From assembly GCF_046845755.1 (NCBI RefSeq), contig NZ_CP177357.1:3286001-3350000 (forward strand): DNA of 64,000 bases, in the 5' to 3' direction. Positions within the stretch are counted from its first letter, which is position 1. Each line of letters starts with the position of its first letter. The stretch comes from Rubrivirga sp046845755. Its GTDB lineage: Bacteria; Bacteroidota; Rhodothermia; Rhodothermales; Rubricoccaceae. Shown piece by piece: positions 1 to 9,173 of the stretch. The translations under genes and the position numbers were made by a program. Below the pieces are notes generated by a model, which did no database searches, was not told where the DNA came from, and saw nothing but the letters and a program-made list of their open reading frames with translations.

Positions 1-18
1 ACACGCCCCCCGGTCCCA

Positions 19-42
19 CCGGGTCTCGGCGCCGAGACCCGG
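19..42 (-). terminator. perfect 24-nt palindrome below the ABM-fold gene
   Basis: Two 12-nt arms (CCGGGTCTCGGC and its complement) abut, so about 10 bp can form a hairpin with a small loop. It starts 4 nt past the stop codon of the minus-strand gene at 46-360, which suggests a transcription terminator. No T-run follows, so this is inferred from position and stem strength only. Confidence 0.5.
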
Positions 43-45
43 CGG

Positions 46-360
46 TCAGGGGTGGTGCTCGGCGACCTCGTAGTGGGTCGCCCGCGCGTCGAACCGCGCC
101 AGCAGCTCGCGGGCGGCCGTCGGCACGACGGCCCGCTCGGGGTCGTCGCCCGCGAACGCCCGGACGGCGGCCCAGTCGGCGAACCGCATGACGGTCACGA
201 AGGCCACCTCGTCGCCCTGAACGCGGCGCAACACCTCGATGCCCCGGAAGCCGGGCGCGGGGTCGGTCAAGAAGCCGTCGGCGATCTCGCGCGCGAGGAA
301 GGCCTGGTACGCGTCGGCGTCGGCGGGCGCGGTCCAGCCGTGCCAGAATCGGACGATCAT
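46..360 (-). CDS. ABM-fold (antibiotic biosynthesis monooxygenase-like) small protein
   Basis: The product is 104 residues and opens MIVRFWHGWT. It has the beta-alpha-beta pattern of dimeric alpha+beta-barrel ABM proteins: a hydrophobic first strand, a helix around 'YQAFL', a central 'GFRGIEVLRR' strand and a 'VTVMRFADWAAVRAFAGD' segment. Family members include small monooxygenases, haem-degrading enzymes and many uncharacterised proteins; nothing here fixes a substrate. It lies 58 nt beyond the ruvB stop on the same strand and may be read with it. The fold is fairly likely; the enzymatic role is unknown. Confidence 0.7.
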   Translation of the reverse strand: MIVRFWHGWTAPADADAYQAFLAREIADGFLTDPAPGFRGIEVLRRVQGDEVAFVTVMRFADWAAVRAFAGDDPERAVVPTAARELLARFDARATHYEVAEHHP

Positions 361-390
361 CGGGGCGTGGGTTGGGGAGCGTGGAACGTA

Positions 391-406
391 GGGGCGGCCA
401 CGCCCC
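391..406 (-). terminator. short hairpin between ruvB and the ABM-fold gene
   Basis: GGGGCG and CGCCCC are separated by GCCA, just past the ruvB stop codon on the minus strand. It may be a weak terminator or one of the dispersed GC palindromes of this genome. Confidence 0.3.
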
Positions 407-418
407 CCGCCCCACGGC

Positions 419-1471
419 CTACCCGATCAGCTCGTCGAAGATGTCGGACTGCTTGAGCGGCGGGACGATGTCGAAGTGGTCGTAGGCCCGGCGCGTGGCG
501 ACCCGGCCGCGCGGCGTCCGCGCCATGAACCCCTCCTGGATGAGGTACGGCTCGTAGACCTCCTCGACGGTCCCGGCGTCCTCGCCGACGGCGACCGCGA
601 TCGTCGAGATGCCGACCGGCCCGCCGTCGAACTTCTCCATGAGCGCCGTCAAGATGCGGGCGTCCATCTCGTCGAGCCCGGCCTCGTCCACGTCGAGCGC
701 GTTGAGGGCGTGGTCGGCGACCGCTCGGGAGACCTTGCCGTCGCCCGGGCCCGCCTCGGTCTCGACCTCGGCAAAGTCGCGCGTGCGACGGAGCAGCTTG
801 TTGGCGATGCGCGGCGTCCCCCGCGAGCGCCGCGCGATCTCGTACGCGCCGTCGTCGTCGATCTCGACGTTCATCAGGTTCGCGCTCCGGTGCACGATCC
901 GGTGAAGGGTGTCGACGTCGTAGTAGTCGTAGCGGAAGTCGACGCCGAACCGGGCGCGGAGCGGCGCTGTGAGCAGGCCCTTCCGCGTCGTCGCGCCGAT
1001 GAGCGTGAACGGCGGGAGCGCGATCCGGACCGACCGCGCGCTCGGGCCCGAGTCGATCAGGATGTCGATCGCGTAGTCCTCCATCGCCGAGTACAGGTAC
1101 TCCTCGACGACCGGCGAGAGCCGATGGATCTCGTCGATAAAGAGGACGTCGCCCTCGTTGAGGTTCGTCAGCAGCCCGGCGATGTTGGCCGGCTTGTCGA
1201 GCGCCGGGCCCGACGTGCTCTTGACCTCCGACCCCATCTCCTCGGCGATGATGTACGCCAGCGTGGTCTTGCCCAGGCCGGGCGGACCGGACAGGATGAC
1301 GTGGTCGAGCGCCTCGCCGCGCTGGAGGGCAGCCGTCACGAAGACGCGGAGGTTGTCCTTGATCTTGGGCTGGCCGATAAAGTCGTCGAGCGCGCGGGGG
1401 CGGAGCGCCTTCTCGAGGTCGGCGTCGGGCGTGGAGGTCGGCGCTGAGGCGTCGCGGGGGGCGGAGTCCAT
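419..1471 (-). CDS. ruvB: Holliday junction branch migration helicase RuvB
   Basis: RuvB is the hexameric AAA+ motor that works with RuvA to drive branch migration of Holliday junctions in recombinational repair. The 350-residue product has family-typical length. Walker A is GPPGLGKTT (residues 62-70), Walker B LFIDEIHRL (about 110-118), sensor 1 GATTR (about 159-163), and the arginine-finger segment LTAPLRARFG follows. The C-terminal winged-helix region contains the RuvB-type 'EPYLIQEGF' and 'TPRGR' motifs. ruvA and ruvC are not in the window. The 246-nt gap to the divergent kinase gene probably holds both promoters; a minus-strand TACCTTGC box lies at 1491-1498. Confidence 0.97.
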   Translation of the reverse strand: MDSAPRDASAPTSTPDADLEKALRPRALDDFIGQPKIKDNLRVFVTAALQRGEALDHVILSGPPGLGKTTLAYIIAEEMGSEVKSTSGPALDKPANIAGLLTNLNEGDVLFIDEIHRLSPVVEEYLYSAMEDYAIDILIDSGPSARSVRIALPPFTLIGATTRKGLLTAPLRARFGVDFRYDYYDVDTLHRIVHRSANLMNVEIDDDGAYEIARRSRGTPRIANKLLRRTRDFAEVETEAGPGDGKVSRAVADHALNALDVDEAGLDEMDARILTALMEKFDGGPVGISTIAVAVGEDAGTVEEVYEPYLIQEGFMARTPRGRVATRRAYDHFDIVPPLKQSDIFDELIG

Positions 1472-1717
1472 CGGAATGCAGGTGTTTGCCGCAAGGTAGA
1501 GGCTGGGTATGACAGGGCGCGTCAGTGACCGGAGGCGGTGCCAGGGCTGTCGTCCACCGGCGGGGGTTTCTGCCGTGCGGCGCCGCGAGCGCCAACCCGT
1601 TGATTCCTACCGGCCTCACCCACCACCCTGTCGACATCCTATCCGAAGAGCGACCGGGCGATCCCCGAAGTCGCTGCGGAACGGGGGTATTTAGCGCTCC
1701 CACCACCGAGAAGACAC

Positions 1718-4700
1718 GTGCCGAGTCGATGGATCGTCGGGGTCGCGGCGCTGCTGGCGGCCGGCGCCCTAGCCCAGCCGGCAGCGCCGGCGGACGTGCC
1801 CGCCCGCGTGACGCAGTTGACGCGCGCGGCGCTCGACGCGCCCTCTCCCGACCGCGGCCGCGCACTCGCGGAGGAGGCCTTGGCGCTCGCCCGCCAGGCG
1901 GGGTCCCCCACGGGCGTCGGGCAGAGCCTGCACGCCGTGGCCTACGCCCGCTACCACCAGGGCGAGGTCGGCACGGACCGGCTCTTTTCTCAGGCCGCGG
2001 CGACGGCCCGTCGCGCGGGCGACCGGCGCACCGAGGGCGTCGCGCGGGCGTGGCAGGGCATGGTGGTCGGCGATCGGGATCGGGACCGCGGCCTGGCCCT
2101 CGGGCGCCGGGCCGTGGCCGTCCACGAGGCGATCCCGGGCGCCGCCGGGCGCCGGGCCGTGCTGGTCTCGCTCAACATGCTCGCGAACCAGCACACCTTT
2201 GCGGGGCAGGCCGCCGAGGCCGCCGCGCTCCACCGCCAGATCGTGCGCGAGGCCCGCACACTCGGCGACGCCAAGAGCGTCGGGCTCTCGTCGCTCTCGC
2301 TCGGTGACATGGCCCTGGCTGCTGGCGACCTCGTCGGCGCGCTCGGCCACTACGACGATGCGGAGACGGCGGCCGTGGCCGCCGACGCCGAGACCGACTG
2401 GGGCACCGACGCCCGCGCCGGCCGGGCCCGCGTCGACGCGGCTCTCGGGCGGGTCGACGTGGCGGCGGCCACGCTTCGGCAGCTGGCTGCCGCCGAGACC
2501 GCGCAGGGACACGCTGGGTACGCCTCAGGCTACTACCAACTGCTCGGCGACGTCTTGCGAGAGGCGGGCCGGACCACCGAGGCCATCGCCGCTTATCAGG
2601 CCGGCTACGACGTGCTGGCGACCTCCGACTTCGCCCGCTACCGGTTCGAGTTCCGCGTCTTGGAGGCGGCAGCCCGGGCCGGCGACGGCTGGAGCGAGGC
2701 GGCCCGACGCGCACTTCGCCCTGCCGCCGACTCCGTGCTCGCCGCCCCGTCCGACCCTGGCGTCCACGCGCTCGCGCTGACGCTGCTCGCCCGGGAGGCC
2801 CGTCTCGGGGGCCGCCCTGACCAAGCCGCCGCGTACGCCGCCCGCGCGACATCCGTGGCTGATGGGGCCGCGTTGGCCGGCCCCGCCCGCGACGCGTACG
2901 CCGAGCGCGCCGACGCCCTCGAGGACGCCGGAGACCCCGCCGGCGCGCTCGCGGCGTTTCGTCAGTCGGCCGCGCTGTCCGACAGCCTCCGGAGCACCGA
3001 GCAGGCCCGCGAGGTCGGGCGCTTGCAGGCCGAGGCCACGTTCGCCGACGAGCGTACCGACGCCGACCGCCGTCGGCGGCGGCTGTGGACCGGCCTCCTC
3101 GCCCTCCTCGCCATCGGCGGGCTGGGCACCGCGTTCGGGGTCGGCCACCTCCGGACGGTCCGCCGCGCGAACGCCGAGATCGGGCGCCAGGCCGACGCGC
3201 TCGCCTCCGCGAACGCCGACCTCGCCCAGACGAACGCCGTCGTCCGCGAGGCGCGGGAGGCGCAGGCCCGCTTTTTCCAGACGGCCGGCCACGAGCTCCG
3301 GACCCCGCTCACGCTCACCGTCGGGCCGCTCGACGACCTCCTGCGCGAGCGCCACGGCCCGCTCCCCCCGGACGTCCGCCGCGCCGCCGACCTGGCCTTC
3401 GCGAACGCCTCCCGCCTGCGCCGCCTGGTCGACGACCTGCTCGACGCGGCCCGCCTCGACGCCGGGCAGACCCCGTTCCAGCCAGCCCCGACCGAGCTCG
3501 CAGCCCTGGTGGAGGCGTCGGCCCAGCGGTTCCATGCCCTCGCCGAGCGGTCGGACGTCACGTTGGCGGTCGACGCCGGGGCCCCGCTCCTGGCCGTGGT
3601 GGACGCCGCGACCGTCGAGCGGGCCCTCGGCAACGTGGTCGCCAACGCCCTCCGGCACACGCCGGCCGGCGGGCGCGTCGAGGTCCGGCTGCGCGGTGGC
3701 GAGGGCGAGGCCCGGATCTCGGTGGCCGACACCGGCGACGGCATCGCGTCCGACGCCCTCCCCCACTTGTTCGAGCGGTTCTACCGCGCCGACGAGCGGG
3801 CCGGGGTGGGGACGGGGCTGGGGCTCGCGCTGGCGCGCGAGTGGACGGAGCGCCACGGCGGCCGTGTCGAGGTGGCGAGCGCGCCGGGCGCCGGCGCCAC
3901 CTTCACCCTCGTCCTCCCGCTGCCCGACCCCACGCTCGCGACCGATGCCGATGGGCACACGGCGCGCGCGCCGGTCCCCGACGACGACGCCCTGCTGGTC
4001 TTGGTCGCCGAGGACCACGACGACCTCCGGGCCTACGTCGCCGGCCACCTCGAGCGCGACCTCGGCGAGCCCGTCCGCGTGGTCCAGGCCGCCGACGGCG
4101 ACGCCGCGCTGGCCCTCGCGCTCGACCTCCTCCCGGACCTCGTCGTCAGCGACGTGATGATGCCCGGCCTCGACGGGTTCGCGCTCACGCGCGCGCTCAA
4201 GGCCGACCGCCGGACGAGCCACGTCCCAGTCCTGCTGCTCACGGCCCGCGCCGACGCGCCGGGCGCCGTCGCCGGGTTCGAGGCCGGCGCCGACGGGTAC
4301 CTCGCCAAGCCGTTCGACGCCGACGTGCTCCGAGCCCAGGCCGCTGGCCTCATCGCCGAGCGCCGCCGCCTGCGCGCGGGGGCCGGGCCCGCCGCCAACC
4401 CGGCCGGCACCGGCGCGACCGGCACCCCGGCCCGCCAGCGATCGGCCGGCGGGGACTCCGCCCCCGGCGAGCTCCAAGCCCCCGGCCTCTCGGTCGCCGA
4501 CCGCCGGTTCCTCCGCGAGGTCGACGGCGCCATCGCGGCGGGCATCGGGGACCCGCAGTTCGGCGCCGAGGCCCTCGCCCGGGAGGTCGCCCTCTCGCCC
4601 CGCCAGCTCCGGCGGAAGCTCCGGGCCGTCACCTCCGACACGCCGGTCACTCGGATCCGCCGGGCACGCGTGGAGGCGGCCGAGGGGCTCCTCGCCGACG

Positions 4701-4798
4701 GCCTCTCGCTGACGGAGGCCGCGGGGGCCGTGGGCTATGCCGACAGTGGCGGCCTCCGCCGGGCGCTGTCGGCCGTCCGTGGCACCCGCGAGGACTAG
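1718..4798 (+). CDS. hybrid sensor histidine kinase / response regulator with AraC-type HTH output
   Basis: This 1026-residue one-protein two-component system starts with GTG, chosen because it gives a clean signal peptide (about residues 1-20). A periplasmic TPR-like helical region (about 25-440) precedes a membrane segment near 455-475. HisKA has the phosphoacceptor in 'GHELRTPL' (about His525). HATPase motifs are NALRHTPAGG, DTGDGI and GTGLGLALA. The receiver domain has SDVMMPGLDG (about Asp811) and a conserved Lys in AKPFDAD. A C-terminal AraC HTH covers about 930-1020. The layout matches Bacteroidota hybrid systems, but TPRs replace the usual beta-propeller sensor. Downstream lies a T9SS surface-protein gene preceded by direct repeats that this HTH could bind (inference). 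The ligand is unknown. Confidence 0.93.
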   Translation: MPSRWIVGVAALLAAGALAQPAAPADVPARVTQLTRAALDAPSPDRGRALAEEALALARQAGSPTGVGQSLHAVAYARYHQGEVGTDRLFSQAAATARRAGDRRTEGVARAWQGMVVGDRDRDRGLALGRRAVAVHEAIPGAAGRRAVLVSLNMLANQHTFAGQAAEAAALHRQIVREARTLGDAKSVGLSSLSLGDMALAAGDLVGALGHYDDAETAAVAADAETDWGTDARAGRARVDAALGRVDVAAATLRQLAAAETAQGHAGYASGYYQLLGDVLREAGRTTEAIAAYQAGYDVLATSDFARYRFEFRVLEAAARAGDGWSEAARRALRPAADSVLAAPSDPGVHALALTLLAREARLGGRPDQAAAYAARATSVADGAALAGPARDAYAERADALEDAGDPAGALAAFRQSAALSDSLRSTEQAREVGRLQAEATFADERTDADRRRRRLWTGLLALLAIGGLGTAFGVGHLRTVRRANAEIGRQADALASANADLAQTNAVVREAREAQARFFQTAGHELRTPLTLTVGPLDDLLRERHGPLPPDVRRAADLAFANASRLRRLVDDLLDAARLDAGQTPFQPAPTELAALVEASAQRFHALAERSDVTLAVDAGAPLLAVVDAATVERALGNVVANALRHTPAGGRVEVRLRGGEGEARISVADTGDGIASDALPHLFERFYRADERAGVGTGLGLALAREWTERHGGRVEVASAPGAGATFTLVLPLPDPTLATDADGHTARAPVPDDDALLVLVAEDHDDLRAYVAGHLERDLGEPVRVVQAADGDAALALALDLLPDLVVSDVMMPGLDGFALTRALKADRRTSHVPVLLLTARADAPGAVAGFEAGADGYLAKPFDADVLRAQAAGLIAERRRLRAGAGPAANPAGTGATGTPARQRSAGGDSAPGELQAPGLSVADRRFLREVDGAIAAGIGDPQFGAEALAREVALSPRQLRRKLRAVTSDTPVTRIRRARVEAAEGLLADGLSLTEAAGAVGYADSGGLRRALSAVRGTRED

Positions 4799-4833
4799 AC
4801 CGAAGACCCACATTTGAGGTCGTGCGGGCGGAT

Positions 4834-4912
4834 GCGTCCGGTATGGCACCCCCGGCGTCCGGTTTGGCAGAGCGCCATGTCCGGTTCTGCCGGTTGGGGC
4901 TGCCTAACGTTG
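4834..4912 (+). promoter_or_regulatory. three 14-nt direct repeats plus -7-like box upstream of the T9SS surface protein
   Basis: GCGTCCGGTATGGC (4834-4847), GCGTCCGGTTTGGC (4855-4868) and ATGTCCGGTTCTGC (4877-4890) are spaced 21 and 22 nt, two helical turns, as expected for AraC-family half-sites on one DNA face. TAACGTTG (4905-4912) follows 14 nt after the last repeat and resembles a Bacteroidota -7 element. Related arrays precede the genes at 9174 and 9579. The likely binder is the AraC domain of the hybrid kinase at 1718 or its short paralogue at 9174. Confidence 0.7.
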
Positions 4913-4952
4913 CGGCGCTCGCCCCGGGGGGTCCCCGGCTCACACCCTTTTC

Positions 4953-4968
4953 GCCCGCGATTGCGGGC
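4953..4968 (+). promoter_or_regulatory. hairpin in the 5' leader of the T9SS surface-protein gene
   Basis: GCCCGC-GATT-GCGGGC sits 8 nt before the ATG at 4977. No Shine-Dalgarno sequence is visible. The hairpin could mask the start region or stabilise the mRNA; this is inference. Confidence 0.35.
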
Positions 4969-4976
4969 CCCTTTCG

Positions 4977-7900
4977 ATGACACGTTCTCTACGTTTCTGG
5001 CCGCTCCTCGCGGCCCTCCTTCTGGGAAGCTTGGCCGCGATGCCGGCCGAGGCCTCCCACTTCCGGTCCGGCACGATCTCGTACCGCCACGTCAGCGGCA
5101 ACACGGTCGAGTTCAAGGCCGTCCTCTCGTACGCGATCAGCGGGATCAGCCCCGGCAGCTCGATCCCCTTCAACATGGGCGACGGGACGTTCAAGAACGC
5201 GCCCTACACGGAGACCTTCCGCGACCCCGCCAACGACTACTACGTCATCGAGGCCGTTTTTCAGCACACCTACGCCGGGGTCGGGCCGTACGCCGTCTCG
5301 TACAGCGACTGCTGCCGGATCGCGCTGGGCAACGGCAGGGGGGACTGGAACGTCCGGGCCATCGTGACCGTCGGGAACGACTCGCCGATCGTGTCGCTCC
5401 AGCCGGTCGTGAACCTGGAGGAGAACACCCCAGCCGCCCAGTTCACGGTCCCCGTCTCCGACCCCGACGGGCGCGGCACGATCCGCTTCCGGCCGGCCAC
5501 CGCGGCCGACCTCGGCAACGGCGCCACGCCGCTCGCCGGCCTCTCCGTGGACCCGGCGACCGGCGTGGTCACCGTCAACACGGTCGGGCTGTCGCGGACC
5601 CGCTACGGCGCCGGCATCGTCGTCGAGGAGGTCGACGCCTCGGGCGCCATCATCGCCAGCACGATGGTGGACTTCATCATCCGGGTCATCGCCAAGACCT
5701 CGAATGTGGCGCCCCAGTTCGACTTCACCGTCACCCCGCTCAACGGGGGGACCATCCAGGTCCGCCCCGGGCAGCCGTTGGCGTTCTCGGTCCGGGCCAC
5801 CGACCCCGACGCGGGCGACGCCGTCGCGATCAGCGCCTCGGGCGTGCCCGGCACGGCCTCGCTGAGCGTCGTTTCGACAGGCGGGGCGACGGCCGAGTCT
5901 CGGTTCGCGTGGACGCCGACCGCGGCCCACCTCGGCACGTCCGTGCTCCAGTTCACGGCCCAGGACCGTGCGGGCGTCCAGACCTCGACCTCGGTGACCA
6001 TCCGCGTCAGCCAGGCGCCTGAGTTCGTCGGCGCCACGCCGGCCGACAACGCGCGCATCGACGTGGAGCCGGGCCAGCGCGTCTCGTTCCCCATCGAGAT
6101 CCGCGACGCGGACCCCACGGACCAGGTGCGCCTGCTCCAGGCGACGATCCCGGCCGGCGCGACGCTGGGCACGGCCCTTCCGTCGGCCTTCGGCAACCCC
6201 GTCGCGACCACGTTCTCGTGGACGCCGACGCTCGCCGACTCGGGCCCGACGGTGCTGGAGTTCGTCGCGGACGACCTCGCGGGCGAGCGCTCCACGCAGC
6301 GGGTCGTCGTCGTCGTCAACGCGATCCCGACCGTCGTGACGAACGCGGGCCTGACGCTCACCGAGCAGACGACGGCCGCAATCTCATCGGCCCTCCTCGC
6401 CGCGCGGGACGACGACCACGGCCCGGCCGACCTCACCTTCACGGTGACGGCGGCCCCGACCGAAGGCACCCTCCAACTCGACGGCTCGGCGCTCGGCGTC
6501 GCCAGCACGTTCACCCAGGCCGACATCGACGCGGGCCGCCTGGCCTACGCCGCCGGCCACGCCCACGGCGCCACGCCTGACGCCGTCGAGGTGACCGTCA
6601 CCGACGGGGCCGGCGCCCAGATCGGGCCGTTCTCGTTCGCCCTCGCCATCACGCCGTCGAACCGGCCGCCCGTCGCCGACGGCGGGCCCGACCAGACGAT
6701 TGAGGCGACCGCCCCCGCCGGCACGCCGGTCACGCTCACGAGCGGCTCGACCGACCCCGACGGCGACGACCTCAAGCTCCACTGGATCCGCGTCCTCGCC
6801 GACGGGACCGAGGAGCACCTCGACCACGGCGCCGAGGTCACGATCGCGCTCCCCGTCGGGACCCACACGATCCGCCACCGGGCCGAGGAGCTCACGAGCG
6901 GCGGCGTGCCCGTCGGCTCGGGCGGCGGCCACCACGCCCCGACCGGCGGCCTCGTCGATCAGGTCGACGTGGCGGTGACCATCACCGACACGACGGCGCC
7001 CGTCCTCGTCCTCGCCGGCGACGGCGCGATCACGCTCGAGTGCCCGGTCGCCTTCGATGACCCCGGGGCGACGGCGACCGACAACGGCGACGCCGCCCCG
7101 ACGATCTCCGTGGACGGGCTGGTCGACCACGCGCCAGGCACGTATACCGTGACGTACACGGCGACGGACGCCTCCGGCAACACGTCGGCGCCTGTCGAAC
7201 GGACCGTCACGCTCGTCGACACGACGGCCCCGGTCGTCGCCCTCCTCGGCGACGCCGAGCTCACGCTCGAGGCGGCTCTCGACACCTACGACGAACTCGG
7301 CGCGACCGTCGAGGACGCCTGCGATGAGGACGCGACGCTCACCATTGCCGGGGCGGTCGACACCGCGACGCCCGGCGTCTACACCGTCACCTACACGGCG
7401 ACTGACGCCTCCGGCAACGCGGCCTCCCTGACGCGGACCGTCCGCGTGGTCGACACCACGGCCCCGGTCGTGACCCTCGTTGGCGCGCCGGCTCCGACGG
7501 CCGTCCGGTTCTCGGGCGCCTTCGCCGACCCCGGCGTGACCGTCGCCGACGCCGCCGACCCCGCGGCCGCCGTGGTCGTCACCGGCGCCGTCGATACGAC
7601 GGTGCCCGGCGCGTACACGGTGACCTACACGGCCACCGACGCCGCAGGCAACGCGGGCTCGGCCTCGCGGGCCGTCCTCGTCGTCGACGACGTGGCCGCC
7701 GTCGCCTCGGCCTACCTGTTCTTGGGCGACCGCCAGGTCACCATCGACGGGCAGGTCCGGACCGAGGGGGCCGTCCATTCGAACGACAAGCTCGAGCTCA
7801 AAAAGGGGCTCCGGGGCGGCGACGGGGGCCCGAGCCTCCACGTCGGCGACCTGACCTCGTCGGACGACCTCAAGGTCCACGACCAGCAGCGCGTCGAGGG

Positions 7901-8849
7901 GGCCGTGACGGCCCGCCGCGTCGACCTCAAGCGGGAGGCCGTTGTGACCGGGCCCGTCACCGAGCGCGCGGTCGCTCGCGTGGCGATGCCGTCCGTGTCG
8001 GTCCGCGCCTCCGGCCCCGACGTCCGGCTCGCCGACGGCGGCGCCCAAACGCTTGCGCCGGGTAGCTACGGTGCGCTCCGCGTCGGCAAGCGGGCCGTGC
8101 TCACCCTCTCGGCCGGCCGGTACACGTTCAAGGAGATCAAGGTGGAGGACGGCGGCCGCATCGCCGCCTCCGTTGCCACCGGCGCCGTCGTCCTCGACGT
8201 CGAGGACAAGGCCGAGTTCGGGCGCGGTGCGGCGCTGCTGCCGACCCCGTTCGGCGCCGCCGACGCCCGGTACCTCTCGCTCCGCGTGGCGGGCGGGAAG
8301 GTCGAGATCGGCGAGGACGCCGAGGTGGCCGCCCAGGTGGTCGCCCCGCGGGCCCAGGTGCGGCTCCGGCGCGGCGCCCAATTCGTCGGCGTCGTGGTCG
8401 GCGGCAAGGTCGACGTCGACGACGGGGCCTCGGCCTTGTTCGTGACGGCGCTCTCGGCGGCGCCGGCCCAAGCGATCGCGGCGACGGGGGCGCGGGCGGA
8501 GACCGCAGACGCGCCGTCGGCGCCGGACGCTACGCCCGAGGTCGCCCTGGCGACGTCGGCCGCCTCCATGACGGCCGAGCCGGCGCCGGCCGCGCTCACG
8601 CTCGGCGGGACGTTCCCGAACCCGACGCGCGGACGGGCCACCGTCCGCTTCGGCGTCCCGACCGATGGGCCCGTGGCCATCGTGGTCTACGACGTCCGCG
8701 GCCGCGAGGTGATCGGGTCGCGTGGGCATCTGGCGGCCGGCTGGCATGAGGTCGCCCTCGAGGGCTCCGACCTCCCGGCCGGCGTCTACGTCGTCCGCGT
8801 GGCGGCGGGGGCCGAGCTCGGCGTCGGCCGGTTCACCGTCGTCCGCTAG
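4977..8849 (+). CDS. large secreted surface protein with Ig/cadherin-like repeats and T9SS sorting domain
   Basis: The product is 1290 residues. A signal peptide (about 1-26, ending MPAEA) is followed by an N-terminal domain opening SHFRSGTISYRHV (27 to about 150). Putative-Ig/cadherin-type domains follow to about 450, then a CSPG/cadherin-3-like repeat near 450-560 and a PKD-like segment beginning NRPPVADGGPDQT. Three tandem HYR/DUF5011-type repeats (about 675-905) each start TTAPV and contain TYTVTYTATDA. A bactofilin-like stacked-beta region (about 910-1160) is rich in 'VxIDGxV' strands. The end has a type A T9SS sorting domain (GTFPNPTRGRATVRF, VYDVRGREV, GVYVVRV). It is probably exported, cleaved and anchored at the cell surface. 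Direct repeats upstream suggest control by the kinase at 1718. Adhesive function is plausible but unproven. Confidence 0.88.
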   Translation: MTRSLRFWPLLAALLLGSLAAMPAEASHFRSGTISYRHVSGNTVEFKAVLSYAISGISPGSSIPFNMGDGTFKNAPYTETFRDPANDYYVIEAVFQHTYAGVGPYAVSYSDCCRIALGNGRGDWNVRAIVTVGNDSPIVSLQPVVNLEENTPAAQFTVPVSDPDGRGTIRFRPATAADLGNGATPLAGLSVDPATGVVTVNTVGLSRTRYGAGIVVEEVDASGAIIASTMVDFIIRVIAKTSNVAPQFDFTVTPLNGGTIQVRPGQPLAFSVRATDPDAGDAVAISASGVPGTASLSVVSTGGATAESRFAWTPTAAHLGTSVLQFTAQDRAGVQTSTSVTIRVSQAPEFVGATPADNARIDVEPGQRVSFPIEIRDADPTDQVRLLQATIPAGATLGTALPSAFGNPVATTFSWTPTLADSGPTVLEFVADDLAGERSTQRVVVVVNAIPTVVTNAGLTLTEQTTAAISSALLAARDDDHGPADLTFTVTAAPTEGTLQLDGSALGVASTFTQADIDAGRLAYAAGHAHGATPDAVEVTVTDGAGAQIGPFSFALAITPSNRPPVADGGPDQTIEATAPAGTPVTLTSGSTDPDGDDLKLHWIRVLADGTEEHLDHGAEVTIALPVGTHTIRHRAEELTSGGVPVGSGGGHHAPTGGLVDQVDVAVTITDTTAPVLVLAGDGAITLECPVAFDDPGATATDNGDAAPTISVDGLVDHAPGTYTVTYTATDASGNTSAPVERTVTLVDTTAPVVALLGDAELTLEAALDTYDELGATVEDACDEDATLTIAGAVDTATPGVYTVTYTATDASGNAASLTRTVRVVDTTAPVVTLVGAPAPTAVRFSGAFADPGVTVADAADPAAAVVVTGAVDTTVPGAYTVTYTATDAAGNAGSASRAVLVVDDVAAVASAYLFLGDRQVTIDGQVRTEGAVHSNDKLELKKGLRGGDGGPSLHVGDLTSSDDLKVHDQQRVEGAVTARRVDLKREAVVTGPVTERAVARVAMPSVSVRASGPDVRLADGGAQTLAPGSYGALRVGKRAVLTLSAGRYTFKEIKVEDGGRIAASVATGAVVLDVEDKAEFGRGAALLPTPFGAADARYLSLRVAGGKVEIGEDAEVAAQVVAPRAQVRLRRGAQFVGVVVGGKVDVDDGASALFVTALSAAPAQAIAATGARAETADAPSAPDATPEVALATSAASMTAEPAPAALTLGGTFPNPTRGRATVRFGVPTDGPVAIVVYDVRGREVIGSRGHLAAGWHEVALEGSDLPAGVYVVRVAAGAELGVGRFTVVR

Positions 8850-8887
8850 CGGTGGAGGAGGCACGCCTCTGACTCCGTCTCTCCTCT

Positions 8888-8925
8888 GACCGCGGCGGTC
8901 CCTTCGGGGGCCGCCGCGGTCCGTT
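8888..8925 (+). terminator. strong hairpin terminator after the T9SS surface-protein gene
   Basis: An 11-bp perfect stem (8888-8898 with 8911-8921) encloses a GC-rich loop and is followed by CCGTTT. It lies 39 nt past the stop codon at 8849. This is a good candidate for factor-independent termination. Confidence 0.7.
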
Positions 8926-9073
8926 TGGGGGTCCGGCTCGATTCGCGGTCTCCCCTCCAGCCCTTGGTCCAGGCGGCGCTCCTGGAGAGGGGCCCACCGC
9001 CCCCGAGATCGGGAGGCCCTAGCACTCGCACCCTTCCGCCAAGCCACTGCCCCAAGGCGCTTACGTCGTCCAA

Positions 9074-9153
9074 GCGTCCGGTTTGGCCGGCCGCGATGGC
9101 CGGTATGGCCCGGCTCCGGACCCCACTCGCCACACCGAACAGCGAGACGTTGG
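9074..9153 (+). promoter_or_regulatory. direct repeats and -7-like box upstream of the small AraC-type gene
   Basis: GCGTCCGGTTTGGC (9074-9087) is identical to the repeat at 4855. ATGGCCGGTATGGC (9096-9109) lies 22 nt further. GACGTTGG (9146-9153) sits where the TAACGTTG box would fall if a third, degenerate repeat occupied about 9118-9131. The gene starts at 9174. The same layout is seen before the genes at 4977 and 9579. Confidence 0.6.
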
Positions 9154-9173
9154 GGCTTCCCTCCCGGTCCCTG

